Below, one piece after another: positions 8,037 through 16,280 of a DNA stretch of 40,235 nt. A program made the position numbers and the translations under genes. The notes beneath the pieces are model-generated. The model worked only from the letters and a program-made list of their open reading frames with translations, was not told where the DNA came from and did not search any database. The stretch is from Clostridiales bacterium (GTDB lineage Bacteria > Bacillota > Clostridia > SK-Y3), in NCBI GenBank assembly GCA_030156665.1, contig JASGMB010000019.1, positions 1-40,235 on the forward strand, given 5' to 3'. Position 1 is the stretch's first letter; each line of letters begins with the position of its first letter.

Positions 8037-8914
8037 TGGAAACAACTATAAAAGCTTTGTTAAAAGAATCAATTCAATATCTAAAAAGTAATGGCGTCGA
8101 GAATAATACAATTCTTGACGCTCAATTGATTTTAAGCCATATTTTAAATGTAGATAGACTATATCTCACAGTGCATGGGGATGAAACATTAAACGAAGAG
8201 ATCATTAACCAATATCGTCAGTTGATAAAATTGAGAGCAACAGGAATGCCGCTGCAATATATTGTAGGTCGGCAGGAATTTATGTCACTACCGTTTAAAG
8301 TGACAACCGATGTTTTAATACCTAGAGGAGATACTGAAATTTTAGTGGAGTGCATAATAAAAGAATACAGAAAAGCAAAAAAGCATAATCAAGTCAGTAT
8401 CATGGATATTGGTACAGGTTCCGGCTGTATTGCTGTAAGTTTAGCTTATTATATATCAAACAGTACGGTGTGGGCTGTAGATGTATCTGCAAAGGCATTG
8501 AAAATAGCGCAATATAATGCTGAATTGAACGGAGTGAATCGCTATATATCGTTTGTACAGCACGACATCTTAAAAAGTTTTCCAGAGGTTATAGCTGAAA
8601 ATTCCTTGGATGTTATTGTGTCCAATCCACCCTATATTTCAACTGAAGTAATAGGACAGTTACAAAAAGAAGTAAAAGATTATGAACCGCAGCTCGCTTT
8701 AGATGGGGGAGCAGACGGACTGATTTTTTATCGAAAGATTGTTGATGAAGCCCATCCATATTTAAAATCACATGGCATGCTTGCCTTCGAGGTAGGACAT
8801 GACCAAAGCGACGATGTAGCGGAGTTGATTGAAAGTAATGGTCACTATGCAAACATTGAGGTGGTCAAAGATTTAGCGGGAATTAACAGAGTGGTAATAG
8901 CAAGAAACAAGTAA
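8030..8914 (+). CDS. prmC: Peptide chain release factor N5-glutamine methyltransferase
   Basis: Methylates the glutamine of the GGQ motif of release factors RF1 and RF2 using S-adenosylmethionine, which makes termination efficient. It has 294 residues, normal for PrmC. The N-terminal helical domain is followed by FKVTTDVLIPRGDTEILVE (91-109), the SAM-binding motif I DIGTGSGCIAVSLA (about 126-139) and the catalytic NPPY (199-202) inside SNPPYIS. The start at 8030 overlaps yqhQ by 7 bases and has AGAGAGGAAG just upstream; the ATG at 8036 is the alternative. prfA, which encodes its substrate RF1 and normally follows, is missing here: a repeat and a convergent gene follow. Confidence 0.95.
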   Translation: MVMETTIKALLKESIQYLKSNGVENNTILDAQLILSHILNVDRLYLTVHGDETLNEEIINQYRQLIKLRATGMPLQYIVGRQEFMSLPFKVTTDVLIPRGDTEILVECIIKEYRKAKKHNQVSIMDIGTGSGCIAVSLAYYISNSTVWAVDVSAKALKIAQYNAELNGVNRYISFVQHDILKSFPEVIAENSLDVIVSNPPYISTEVIGQLQKEVKDYEPQLALDGGADGLIFYRKIVDEAHPYLKSHGMLAFEVGHDQSDDVAELIESNGHYANIEVVKDLAGINRVVIARNK

Positions 8915-8916
8915 TA

Positions 8917-8957
8917 GCTTGGAGCTCGGAGCTTGGAGTTCGGAGTTCAAAAATATT
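8917..8957 (+). repeat. dispersed repeat GGAGCTCGGAGCTTGGAG, copy 1
   Basis: Three bases after the prmC stop begins a quasi-tandem sequence of GAGCTTGGAGCTCGG units ending GGAGTTCAAAAATATT. The same sequence, lacking one GGAGTTC unit, lies inverted at 30963-30998. The non-coding setting and high identity mark a dispersed short repeat. Confidence 0.7.
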
Positions 8958-9000
8958 ATGACAAGAACATAGTGAAAAACCGTTAGAAATTCTTATACTT

Positions 9001-10092
9001 TTACTCTTTCCACAGCGTAAACAGACCTGCCCTTTGTAAGTTTCTAACGATTAATACAGTAATAGGGCCTAAAATCATTCCTACAATTCCAAAGGTTTGA
9101 AAGCCTACATACATAGACATCAGAGTGACAAGAGGATATAACCCAATCTGTACTCCTACTATTTTCGGTTCCAACAGTTGTCTTACCAATAAAACGATGC
9201 CATATAGTATGATGAGGGAAAAAGCCATCGGATAATTGCCCATAGCTAATGAAATAATACCCCATGGGATCAGAACAGTGCCGGTTCCAAGGATGGGTAA
9301 GGCATCAATAAAGCTAATTAATAATGCAAGTAGTATTGCGTAATCCACACCAATAACCAGTAGTCCGATAGAAACTTCAACAAAAGTAATACTCATAAGA
9401 ATTAATTGTGCTTTTATATATCCCAACAAGGCAAATAATAAATCATTTCTGATATTTACAATCCTTGCAGCCCACTCAGGAGATAATTGTTTTAACAAAA
9501 ACTTAGTGATTCTTTCTTTATCACTGCTCATAAAATAGGCGGCAATAAAGAGCGCAATAATAAAAATTAAAATAGAAGGCAGTGATGTAGCAAAGTTATA
9601 AGCAAACTTAGCTGTAGCACCGGTAGCAGCACCAGTGGCAGGCTTCAATAAGTCCATTATATTTTGAGAGATGTTTTCTAACACACTGTCTACAAACTGA
9701 GATATTTCATCAGGTAGATATAGATATATTTTAATACCTTTATCCAATAACTCATTAACTTGCAGCGTGATCATATCAAAAAATTCAGGAAGCCGCTCGG
9801 CTAATCTTTTAATTTCATAAATCATTCTATAAACAATAAAAGTAATAATAGCACTTATTAATAATAAAACAGAGAGAATAGCGATTGCACTTGCTATTGG
9901 ACGAGGAATTTTTAATTTTTTTTCCATAAATGCAACTACCGGCTCCGAAATGTGTGCGATTACGTAGGCAAGAATAAATGGAAGAAACCATTTCAATACA
10001 GTAGTTAACACAAAGTATCCTAATGCTATTCCTAATACAAGAGCAGCAACAGTCAAGAGGAAATTCATATGTTTTTTAGGCAGTATGCTCAT
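9001..10092 (-). CDS. AI-2E family transporter, YtvI-like sporulation membrane protein
   Basis: Polytopic membrane protein of the AI-2E/PerM permease family, 363 residues. Hydrophobic helices lie near residues 10-50 and 65-88, and several follow from about 170 to the end. The conserved segment ISFIDALPILGTGTVLIPWG (about 263-282) and LLEPKIVGVQIGLYPL near 311-326 identify the family. Sporulating Firmicutes carry a subfamily named YtvI whose substrate is unknown; this is the closest match by length and pattern, so no symbol is assigned. GGAGATAATAAT precedes the ATG. It converges on prmC and is separated from apgM by a large inverted-repeat element. Confidence 0.88.
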   Translation of the reverse strand: MSILPKKHMNFLLTVAALVLGIALGYFVLTTVLKWFLPFILAYVIAHISEPVVAFMEKKLKIPRPIASAIAILSVLLLISAIITFIVYRMIYEIKRLAERLPEFFDMITLQVNELLDKGIKIYLYLPDEISQFVDSVLENISQNIMDLLKPATGAATGATAKFAYNFATSLPSILIFIIALFIAAYFMSSDKERITKFLLKQLSPEWAARIVNIRNDLLFALLGYIKAQLILMSITFVEVSIGLLVIGVDYAILLALLISFIDALPILGTGTVLIPWGIISLAMGNYPMAFSLIILYGIVLLVRQLLEPKIVGVQIGLYPLVTLMSMYVGFQTFGIVGMILGPITVLIVRNLQRAGLFTLWKE

Positions 10093-10122
10093 ATTATTAT
10101 CTCCTGATAAATAAAATCTTAC

Positions 10123-10255
10123 TTAATAAAATGCCAAATTTCCTTTAAATATTGAATTATAAAATGTTCACGGTTCACAGTAAATAAAAAGATAAAGATC
10201 TGTGAGCTGTGAACCGTGAGCAAGTTCTTTCATTGGCAATTTGGCTTTTTATTAA
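10123..10255. repeat. MITE-like element with nested hairpin, GTTCACGGTTCACAG family, copy 1
   Basis: A 133-bp non-coding unit is bounded by an 18-base inverted repeat matching at 17 positions (10123-10140 and 10238-10255, TTAATAAAATGCCAAATT). Inside it is a second inverted pair: GTTCACGGTTCACAG at 10166-10180 and its near-complement at 10207-10221. Related sequences occur at 13763, 17589 and 39999. It lies between two leftward genes. Confidence 0.75.
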
Positions 10256-10301
10256 ATTATATAATATACATGATATAGGTGCAATATATCTATATTATTT
10301 A

Positions 10302-11546
10302 TTATTTAGACTTCTTCGATGCATTTAAAAAATAATCCATTAGTTTATGTCCTTCGGTGAAATAAATACCTGTTTGTCCTGCCGAAAATTCATTATAAGT
10401 ATTTGCCGGTGATTCTTTTTTTACATTGCTTTTATAAATTAAAAACGGTACCGGATCGGATGTATGGGTTCGAAGGTTTAAAGGGGTAGGATGATCAGGT
10501 AATATCATGATACTATAATCATCGTCCGATTTATCCAGTTCTTCTTTTATTATTTTTACAACCTGTTGGTCAATGAATTCAATGGCTTTCACTTTATTAT
10601 CAATTTCACATCGGTGTCCACATTCATCGGGGGCTTCAATATGCACATATACAAAATCATGCCCTTTTTTTAACACTTCAACAGCTGCGTAAGCTTTTCC
10701 TAGAAAATTTGTATGAATATTTCCGGTAGCGCCTTCTACATCAATAGATTTTAATCCGGCACATATTCCAATTCCTTTAATAAGGTCAACAGCGGAAATC
10801 ACAGCACCCTTTAAATGATATTTATCATAAAAACTGGATAGGGCCGGTTTCTTACCTTCACCCCAAATCCAAATAGAGTTAGCAGGCTTTAAACCTTTTT
10901 GTATGCGTTTTTGATTAATAGGATGATCTTTGAGCAGCTCATAACTTTTCTCCATCATGGCCAAAATAACTTCTTTATGCAGTCCTTTAGGAAGGTAATC
11001 GGCTATTTTTTTTTCCAAAATATCATGAGGTGGAGTCAATTCAAAATCATAGGGACCGTTTTTCCACACCATTAAGTGTCGATAACTGACACCTGGATAG
11101 AATTTGATAGATTCGGTTTCTAAGTGTTGCGCAACGAATTCAATAAGTTCTTTAGCCTCAACAGTAGATATTTCGTCTGCACTGTGGTCCACTATTATTT
11201 TTTCTGAATAGATTTTTGGCTTTCCATCGGCATGATTATCCGCCAGCGTTACTAAATTACACCTAAAGGTAATATCAGTATCAGACAATTCTACTCCCAT
11301 ACTCACTGCCTCAAGTGGTGAACGTCCTGTATAATATTCAAATGGATTATACCCCATTACTGAAAGATTAGCTACATCGCTTCCGGGCGCTACACCATCG
11401 GGGACAGTTTTAACCAAACCTATTTCTCCATGCTTGGCAAGATAGTCAATCGTTGGAATATTTGCATATTCAAGAGGGGTTTTGCCACCTAATTGTTCCA
11501 TGCGATTATCTGCCATACCATCACCTAATATTATTACGTATTTCAT
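10302..11546 (-). CDS. Cofactor-independent phosphoglycerate mutase, archaeal type (proposed homoserine kinase subgroup)
   Basis: Alkaline-phosphatase-superfamily enzyme of 414 residues, the length of ApgM-type mutases rather than the longer GpmI type. Metal and phosphate-handling motifs are visible: IILGDGMAD (5-13), GVAPGSDVANLSVMGY (51-66) with the predicted phospho-serine S56, HIEAPDECGHRCEID, and ILPDHPTPLNLRTHTSD near the end. A subgroup of this family (TIGR02535) is proposed to act as homoserine kinase because its genes sit with threonine genes. Here hom and thrB lie 2.4-6 kb away, which fits that group, but thrB is also present. Catalytic role therefore ambiguous between glycolysis and threonine synthesis. 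GGGGGAGAATG precedes the start. Confidence 0.9.
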   Translation of the reverse strand: MKYVIILGDGMADNRMEQLGGKTPLEYANIPTIDYLAKHGEIGLVKTVPDGVAPGSDVANLSVMGYNPFEYYTGRSPLEAVSMGVELSDTDITFRCNLVTLADNHADGKPKIYSEKIIVDHSADEISTVEAKELIEFVAQHLETESIKFYPGVSYRHLMVWKNGPYDFELTPPHDILEKKIADYLPKGLHKEVILAMMEKSYELLKDHPINQKRIQKGLKPANSIWIWGEGKKPALSSFYDKYHLKGAVISAVDLIKGIGICAGLKSIDVEGATGNIHTNFLGKAYAAVEVLKKGHDFVYVHIEAPDECGHRCEIDNKVKAIEFIDQQVVKIIKEELDKSDDDYSIMILPDHPTPLNLRTHTSDPVPFLIYKSNVKKESPANTYNEFSAGQTGIYFTEGHKLMDYFLNASKKSK

Positions 11547-11687
11547 TATACATTCTCCCCCATTATAATCATTTGTATTTCAACAGAGGTCATAAGTCCT
11601 CAGTACAAAAACATTTACTTTGATTATAGCAGAAGTTAAGGAGGAGGGGAAGAAGAATTTTTAATTCTTAATTGCAGTTTTGCCGTG

Positions 11688-12968
11688 CTATGCAATTTCT
11701 ACTTCTTCATTCCCGGACTGATTGATGATTTCATATTTCTTTCCCAGGTATTCTAAAACATTCAAAACCCTATCTAAATGCTGCCTTGTGTGATTGTACA
11801 TGAGACTCATACGTATTCTTGATAATTTGCGTGACACAGCAGGATATTGTACAGGATTTACGTATATTCCTGCTTCATGCATCTCTCTGCATATTTCACG
11901 GACCTTTACGTCATTGCCGATGATAACGGGAAAGATAGCGGTTTCACTATTTCCGATATTAAATCCTAAATCAATAAGATTTTTCTTGAAATAATAAATA
12001 TTATCCCATAATTTTTCTCGCAATATAGGTTCATCTTCAATGACATTCATTGCCTCAATTAATGAAGCGGCAGTTTGGGGCGTTTGAGCTGTTGAAAACA
12101 TATAAGAACGAGAATAATAATGTAGATATTCAATAATTTCTTTTTTGGCAGCCACAAATCCACCCACTACACCCAGGGCTTTACTAAAAGTGCCGGCAAC
12201 GATATCTACTTTGCCTTCAATATTAAAATGTTCCGGTGTACCACGGCCGTTTTTGCCGATTACACCAGTAGCATGTGCTTCATCTACCATGACATATGCA
12301 CCATAACTATGGGCGATGTTAACAATTTCATCCAGTTTGGAGATGTCTCCATCCATGGAATAGACACCATCAACGATTACCAACTTCGTCCGATATTTGT
12401 CTTTACATTTTTGCAGTGTTTTTTCCAATGAATTCATGTTATTATGTCTAAAATATTCGACATGCGTTCCTCTGCAGCCATCAATAATGCTTGCATGTAC
12501 CAGTAAATCTAATATGGCTACATCATTTTCACGAAGTAATGCTGCAATAGAGCCGCAGTTAGACCCAAAACCATTCGTATATATAATTGCTGATTCACAG
12601 CCTTTAAAGGCTGCCACTCTTTTCTCCAATTGTACATGTATGTCAAGGGTTCCACCTAATAAAGGCACACTGCCGGCACCGGCGCCATATTTTTCAAGTG
12701 CCTGTCTGCCGGCTTCTATTATCCTGGGATGGCGCGTAAGATTAAGATAATCATTAGATGCCATATAAATCATTTCTCTTTCAATTTCTGTGTAAGGGTC
12801 TAATACTTTTATAACCGGCGCTGAACCACTGAGGGATATCCGACGATATTGATTATGATGTCTTTTATGGATATCTTGATGATATTCATAAAAATGTTTG
12901 GCCCGTTCTATCATATCCAAGCCTTCTATATCATAAAAATCTGCAAGACTGTATTTAGTTGAATCCAT
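11688..12968 (-). CDS. Alpha-oxoamine synthase family PLP enzyme (KBL/BioF-like)
   Basis: Pyridoxal-phosphate enzyme that condenses an amino acid with an acyl-CoA. It has 426 residues, about 30 more than BioF or KBL, with the excess at the N-terminus (residues 1-50). Visible motifs are ASNDYLNLTRHP (70-81), GAGAGSVPLLGGTLDIH (95-111), DEAHATGVIG (229-238) and TFSKALG with the PLP lysine K263. The family includes glycine C-acetyltransferase, 8-amino-7-oxononanoate synthase, 5-aminolevulinate synthase and serine palmitoyltransferase. The motif after GAGAGS does not decide among them, and no biotin gene or threonine dehydrogenase is adjacent. Proximity to threonine genes weakly favours a KBL-like role. 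GAGGTGATTTATA precedes the ATG. Confidence 0.88.
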   Translation of the reverse strand: MDSTKYSLADFYDIEGLDMIERAKHFYEYHQDIHKRHHNQYRRISLSGSAPVIKVLDPYTEIEREMIYMASNDYLNLTRHPRIIEAGRQALEKYGAGAGSVPLLGGTLDIHVQLEKRVAAFKGCESAIIYTNGFGSNCGSIAALLRENDVAILDLLVHASIIDGCRGTHVEYFRHNNMNSLEKTLQKCKDKYRTKLVIVDGVYSMDGDISKLDEIVNIAHSYGAYVMVDEAHATGVIGKNGRGTPEHFNIEGKVDIVAGTFSKALGVVGGFVAAKKEIIEYLHYYSRSYMFSTAQTPQTAASLIEAMNVIEDEPILREKLWDNIYYFKKNLIDLGFNIGNSETAIFPVIIGNDVKVREICREMHEAGIYVNPVQYPAVSRKLSRIRMSLMYNHTRQHLDRVLNVLEYLGKKYEIINQSGNEEVEIA

Positions 12969-13117
12969 TATAAATCACCTCATCATTAATTTATCAATTG
13001 TCATATTATTTCCATGAAAGTTACAATTTATTACATAAAATAGGGAAAAAACTTTGCAATATGAAATTAAAGTAGATCAATACAAATATAGATAAGGATT
13101 AAGAAGCATTTAAAATA

Positions 13118-13146
13118 TTGTCAATTTATGATTTGTAGTGTATTTA
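13118..13146 (+). promoter_or_regulatory. possible promoter for the ACT-hom-thrB unit
   Basis: TTGTCA (13118-13123) and TATTTA (13141-13146) are spaced 17 bases apart, about 140 bases upstream of the ACT gene. The -10 box is imperfect. The rest of the 317-base gap from 12969 shows no gene and no T-box or other riboswitch that I recognise. Confidence 0.45.
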
Positions 13147-13285
13147 TATAAAAAAATGAGAAATCATAAGTATTAATGGGATAATCTCCATATATATCAT
13201 ATATTCAACATTGAACCGGGATAATGATTATGTTAATATCTCTACATACAAAAAACATTTGTGTGCGATGGAAGGACAAAAATAT

Positions 13286-13732
13286 ATGATGAATAAACAG
13301 CCAAAGTTTTTATTAGTTGATGCTTCAGTACTTCCAGAAGTCTTTGAAAAAGTTATTGAAGTCAAAAAACTTTTGGAAACCGGAAAGGTAAAAAAAATAA
13401 ATGATGCGGTGCATAAGGTAGGAATAAGCCGTAGCGCCTACTATAAGTATAAAGATTTTGTATTTCCTTTTTATCAGATGTCTCAAGGAAAAATCATTAC
13501 CTTATTTTTTATCCTTGAAGATGTAGCGGGCATTTTGTCAAACTTATTAAATATTATTGCCAAAGCGAAAGCAAACATTTTAACGATTAATCAAAATATA
13601 CCTATTAATGGGGCTGCCAATATTACAGTCTCGATTCGAACCGGAAATATGGCGTGCGACATTGAAGAACTTGTTGCGCAAATGAGAGAGATAGAGGGAG
13701 TAAAAAAGATTGATATATTGGCAAGCGAGTAA
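13286..13732 (+). CDS. ACT domain protein, UPF0735/PheB family
   Basis: Small regulatory-type protein of 148 residues from the ATG at 13286; GAAGGAC at 13271-13277 is the ribosome binding site. Upstream in-frame starts at 13211 and 13268 would add residues not typical of the family. The N-terminal half has the helical, HTH-like segment VHKVGISRSAYYKYKDFVFP. The C-terminal half, from GKIITLFFILEDVAGILSNL, is an ACT domain that usually binds an amino acid. In Firmicutes this family is found beside pheA or hom. The position before hom suggests an amino-acid-responsive role in the aspartate pathway; the ligand is unknown. Confidence 0.88.
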   Translation: MMNKQPKFLLVDASVLPEVFEKVIEVKKLLETGKVKKINDAVHKVGISRSAYYKYKDFVFPFYQMSQGKIITLFFILEDVAGILSNLLNIIAKAKANILTINQNIPINGAANITVSIRTGNMACDIEELVAQMREIEGVKKIDILASE

Positions 13733-13762
13733 AGAAATTCAGTGAATAATTAGTGAAAAAAT

Positions 13763-13926
13763 TTGTTCACAGCTCACAGATTTTTATCTTTTTTATAACG
13801 CATAGGAAAGTATATTTTTTCTTTAGTTTTACACTTTCCGTTAAATGCGTTTCAAAAAAGTCAACCTTGAGAATCTTTTATAAAAAGACTTTTTTATTCA
13901 CTGTAAACTGTTAACCGTGAACATTT
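13763..13926. repeat. GTTCACGGTTCACAG hairpin family, copy 2 (diverged)
   Basis: A left arm starting GTTCACAGCTCACAG near 13769 and a right arm CTGTTAACCGTGAACAT near 13908 form an imperfect inverted repeat around about 120 bases. It fills the gap between the ACT gene and hom. Its core matches the elements at 10123, 17589 and 39999. A long leader or hairpin in the thr mRNA would result if the genes are cotranscribed. Confidence 0.6.
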
Positions 13927-13963
13927 AATAATTGTTAATTAATATTTGTGGAGGGTTTTTGAA

Positions 13964-15214
13964 ATGGTAAAAATTGCAGTATTAGGTTTTGGAACAGTAG
14001 GTTCCGGAGTTGTTGAAGTAATACGTACGAATTCGGAAAGTATAAGCCGAAAAGCAGGTAAAAAAATAGATATAAAATATATTCTAGATATTAGAGATTT
14101 TCCTGATAGCCCCGAGAGACATCTATTAACTAAAAATATAGATGATATCTTAAATGATGATGAAGTCAGTATTGTAGTAGAAGTAATGGGAGGGCTTGAC
14201 CCAGCATATACCTTTACCAAAAGAGCGTTATTAGCCGGAAAGCATGTCGTTACTTCCAATAAAGAATTGGTGGCGACTCATGGAGCAGAACTTCTTGGTA
14301 TTGCCAAAGAAAAAAATATAAATTATTTGTTTGAGGCCAGTGTAGGTGGCGGCATACCTATTATAAGACCTTTGAATCAATGTCTTGCTGCAAATGAAAT
14401 TACTGAAATAGAAGGCATTTTAAACGGAACAACAAACTACATTCTTACACAAATGATTAAAAAAGGAAAAACATTTCAGAATGCATTACAGGATGCACAA
14501 GAAAAAGGTTACGCTGAACGTAATCCTGCTGCGGATGTGGAAGGACATGATGCATGTAGAAAAATAGCAATTCTCTCGTCGCTGACTTTTGGATGTCATA
14601 TAGATTCAAACAAGATTCATACGGAGGGCATAACAAAAATTAGCCTTGAAGATGTTGAATATGCAGAGGCAATGAGTAGTGTAATAAAACTTCTGGGTTT
14701 TAGTAAAAAGATTGGGGATAAAATCATTGCTCGTGTTAGTCCAATGATTATTTCAAAAGAACACCCTCTTGCAGGTGTAGAAGATGTATTTAACGCTATC
14801 CTTGTGAAAGGTAATGCAATTGGCGATGTAATGTTCTATGGTAGAGGAGCAGGGAAATTACCTACTGCTAGCGCCGTAGTAGCGGATATTATTGATATTG
14901 TGAAGAATATTGACAGAAATAGTAGAATGATATGGTCGACATGTGAAGAAGAAGTGTTGATAGATATTGGAGAAACAACAAGTAGTTACTTCGTTAGGGT
15001 AAAAACCGATAACAAACCTGCCGTTATGGAATTAATCACCAAAGTTTTAGGAGACTGTAACTTTATTAGTATACAAAATCCTAAGACGCAAGATGAGGTT
15101 GCTTTTGTCACGCCGGAGAAAAAAGAAAAAGAATTGCAAACAGCATTGAACGATATTAATAATCATTCTTTTGTAAATACCGTATATAGCGTAATTCGAG
15201 TTAAAAATGAATAG
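13964..15214 (+). CDS. hom: Homoserine dehydrogenase
   Basis: NAD(P)-dependent reduction of aspartate semialdehyde to homoserine, the branch toward threonine and methionine. The ATG at 13964 follows GGAGGG at 13950-13955; a TTG 18 bases upstream is less likely. It has 416 residues, with the nucleotide-binding loop VLGFGTVGSG (6-15), the catalytic-domain segments EASVGGGIPIIRPL and ILNGTTNYILTQM, the signature YAERNPAADVEGHDACRKIA, and a C-terminal ACT domain from about residue 340 (SYFVRVKTDNKP). The ACT domain indicates feedback control, usually by threonine. The stop is followed directly by thrB, with 18 bases between stop and the chosen start, so the two form an operon. Confidence 0.97.
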   Translation: MVKIAVLGFGTVGSGVVEVIRTNSESISRKAGKKIDIKYILDIRDFPDSPERHLLTKNIDDILNDDEVSIVVEVMGGLDPAYTFTKRALLAGKHVVTSNKELVATHGAELLGIAKEKNINYLFEASVGGGIPIIRPLNQCLAANEITEIEGILNGTTNYILTQMIKKGKTFQNALQDAQEKGYAERNPAADVEGHDACRKIAILSSLTFGCHIDSNKIHTEGITKISLEDVEYAEAMSSVIKLLGFSKKIGDKIIARVSPMIISKEHPLAGVEDVFNAILVKGNAIGDVMFYGRGAGKLPTASAVVADIIDIVKNIDRNSRMIWSTCEEEVLIDIGETTSSYFVRVKTDNKPAVMELITKVLGDCNFISIQNPKTQDEVAFVTPEKKEKELQTALNDINNHSFVNTVYSVIRVKNE

Positions 15215-15232
15215 ATGCCGGAGGATTCCCAG

Positions 15233-16132
15233 ATGATATCTTTAAAAGTTCCGGCTACCAGTGCAAATATGGGTCCAGGATTTGATTGCATGGGGCTTGC
15301 GTTACAACTCTACAATATAATTGAGGTGGAGGAAATTTCTACAGGTTTAGAAATCAATATCCTGGACCACACAAGTAGTTTTTTACCAAAAAATAAGAAA
15401 AATCTTGTTTACCAATCCATGTTGAAGGTATTTGATAAAGTCAAATGTTATCCGAAAGGCTTAAGAATTAATCTCACTAATAATATACCGATTACACGCG
15501 GATTGGGTAGCAGCTCAGCATGTGTAGTGGGTGGACTATTTGCGGCTAATGCCTTAACAGGTAATCAACTTACAAAAGAAGAGTTAATATTAATGGCTGC
15601 ACAAATAGAAGGGCACCCGGATAATTCAACTCCTGCAATTTTAGGTGGTATGGTGGTTGCAGTTTTGGACAAAAATGATATCTGTTATGTAAGAAATAAA
15701 TTACCAGACGAATTGAAATTTGCGGTTTTTATACCCAACTTCCCACTCGCGACAAAAAAGGCAAGAGAGATTCTGCCTAAGTTTATTTCGCATAAGGATG
15801 CAGTATTCAATGCGGGTAGAGCAGCGTTAATGGCTGCATCTCTTATAACTGGTGATTATAAGAATCTTTCTGTGGCACTGCAAGATAAGTTGCACCAACC
15901 TTATCGAAAAAAGCTTATTCCGGGGATGAAAGAGATTTTTCAATTATGTAAGGAATGTGGAACAGCAGGGGTATATTTGAGTGGTGCCGGACCTACTCTG
16001 ATTGCAATACTAAATGAGCGATATCAAGAACATAGTGAGAAAATGGCCGGATATTTAAAGAAGCATATGCCAAACTGGTCATTGCAAGTAATTTCTCCAG
16101 ATAATGAAGGCATACAAATCCAGTATAAATAA
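15233..16132 (+). CDS. thrB: Homoserine kinase (GHMP family)
   Basis: Phosphorylates homoserine to O-phosphohomoserine for threonine synthase. The start at 15233 is chosen because GGAGG at 15220-15224 lies 8 bases before it; the ATG at 15215 abuts the hom stop and has no such site. It has 299 residues, typical of ThrB. KVPATSANMGPGFDCMG (5-21) and the ATP-binding GHMP loop PITRGLGSSSACVVGG (86-101) are clear, as is the C-terminal glycine-rich VYLSGAGPTLIAI. Threonine synthase (thrC) is not in the window. Co-existence with the apgM-like proposed homoserine kinase at 10302 is noted separately. Confidence 0.96.
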   Translation: MISLKVPATSANMGPGFDCMGLALQLYNIIEVEEISTGLEINILDHTSSFLPKNKKNLVYQSMLKVFDKVKCYPKGLRINLTNNIPITRGLGSSSACVVGGLFAANALTGNQLTKEELILMAAQIEGHPDNSTPAILGGMVVAVLDKNDICYVRNKLPDELKFAVFIPNFPLATKKAREILPKFISHKDAVFNAGRAALMAASLITGDYKNLSVALQDKLHQPYRKKLIPGMKEIFQLCKECGTAGVYLSGAGPTLIAILNERYQEHSEKMAGYLKKHMPNWSLQVISPDNEGIQIQYK

Positions 16133-16164
16133 TAGTTTTCTCTGCATTTGTATTTTGAACTTTA

Positions 16165-16194
16165 TTGCAAAACCTAACAGATTTAAGATATAAT
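16165..16194 (+). promoter_or_regulatory. promoter for lysC
   Basis: TTGCAA (16165-16170) and TATAAT (16189-16194) are 18 bases apart. The predicted leader is about 80 bases, too short for a lysine riboswitch, and none is seen. Confidence 0.65.
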
Positions 16195-16280
16195 ATTAAC
16201 AAACAAAGAATACAATGAAATGTGTATAATGGAAGTTAGAATAATCAACTTAAAATAATGAAGAATTGGGGGTTTTGGGC

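Noticed and set aside
16133-16280. Lysine riboswitch before lysC
   Set aside because: The leader after the predicted start site is only about 80 bases; too short and without the multi-helix fold.
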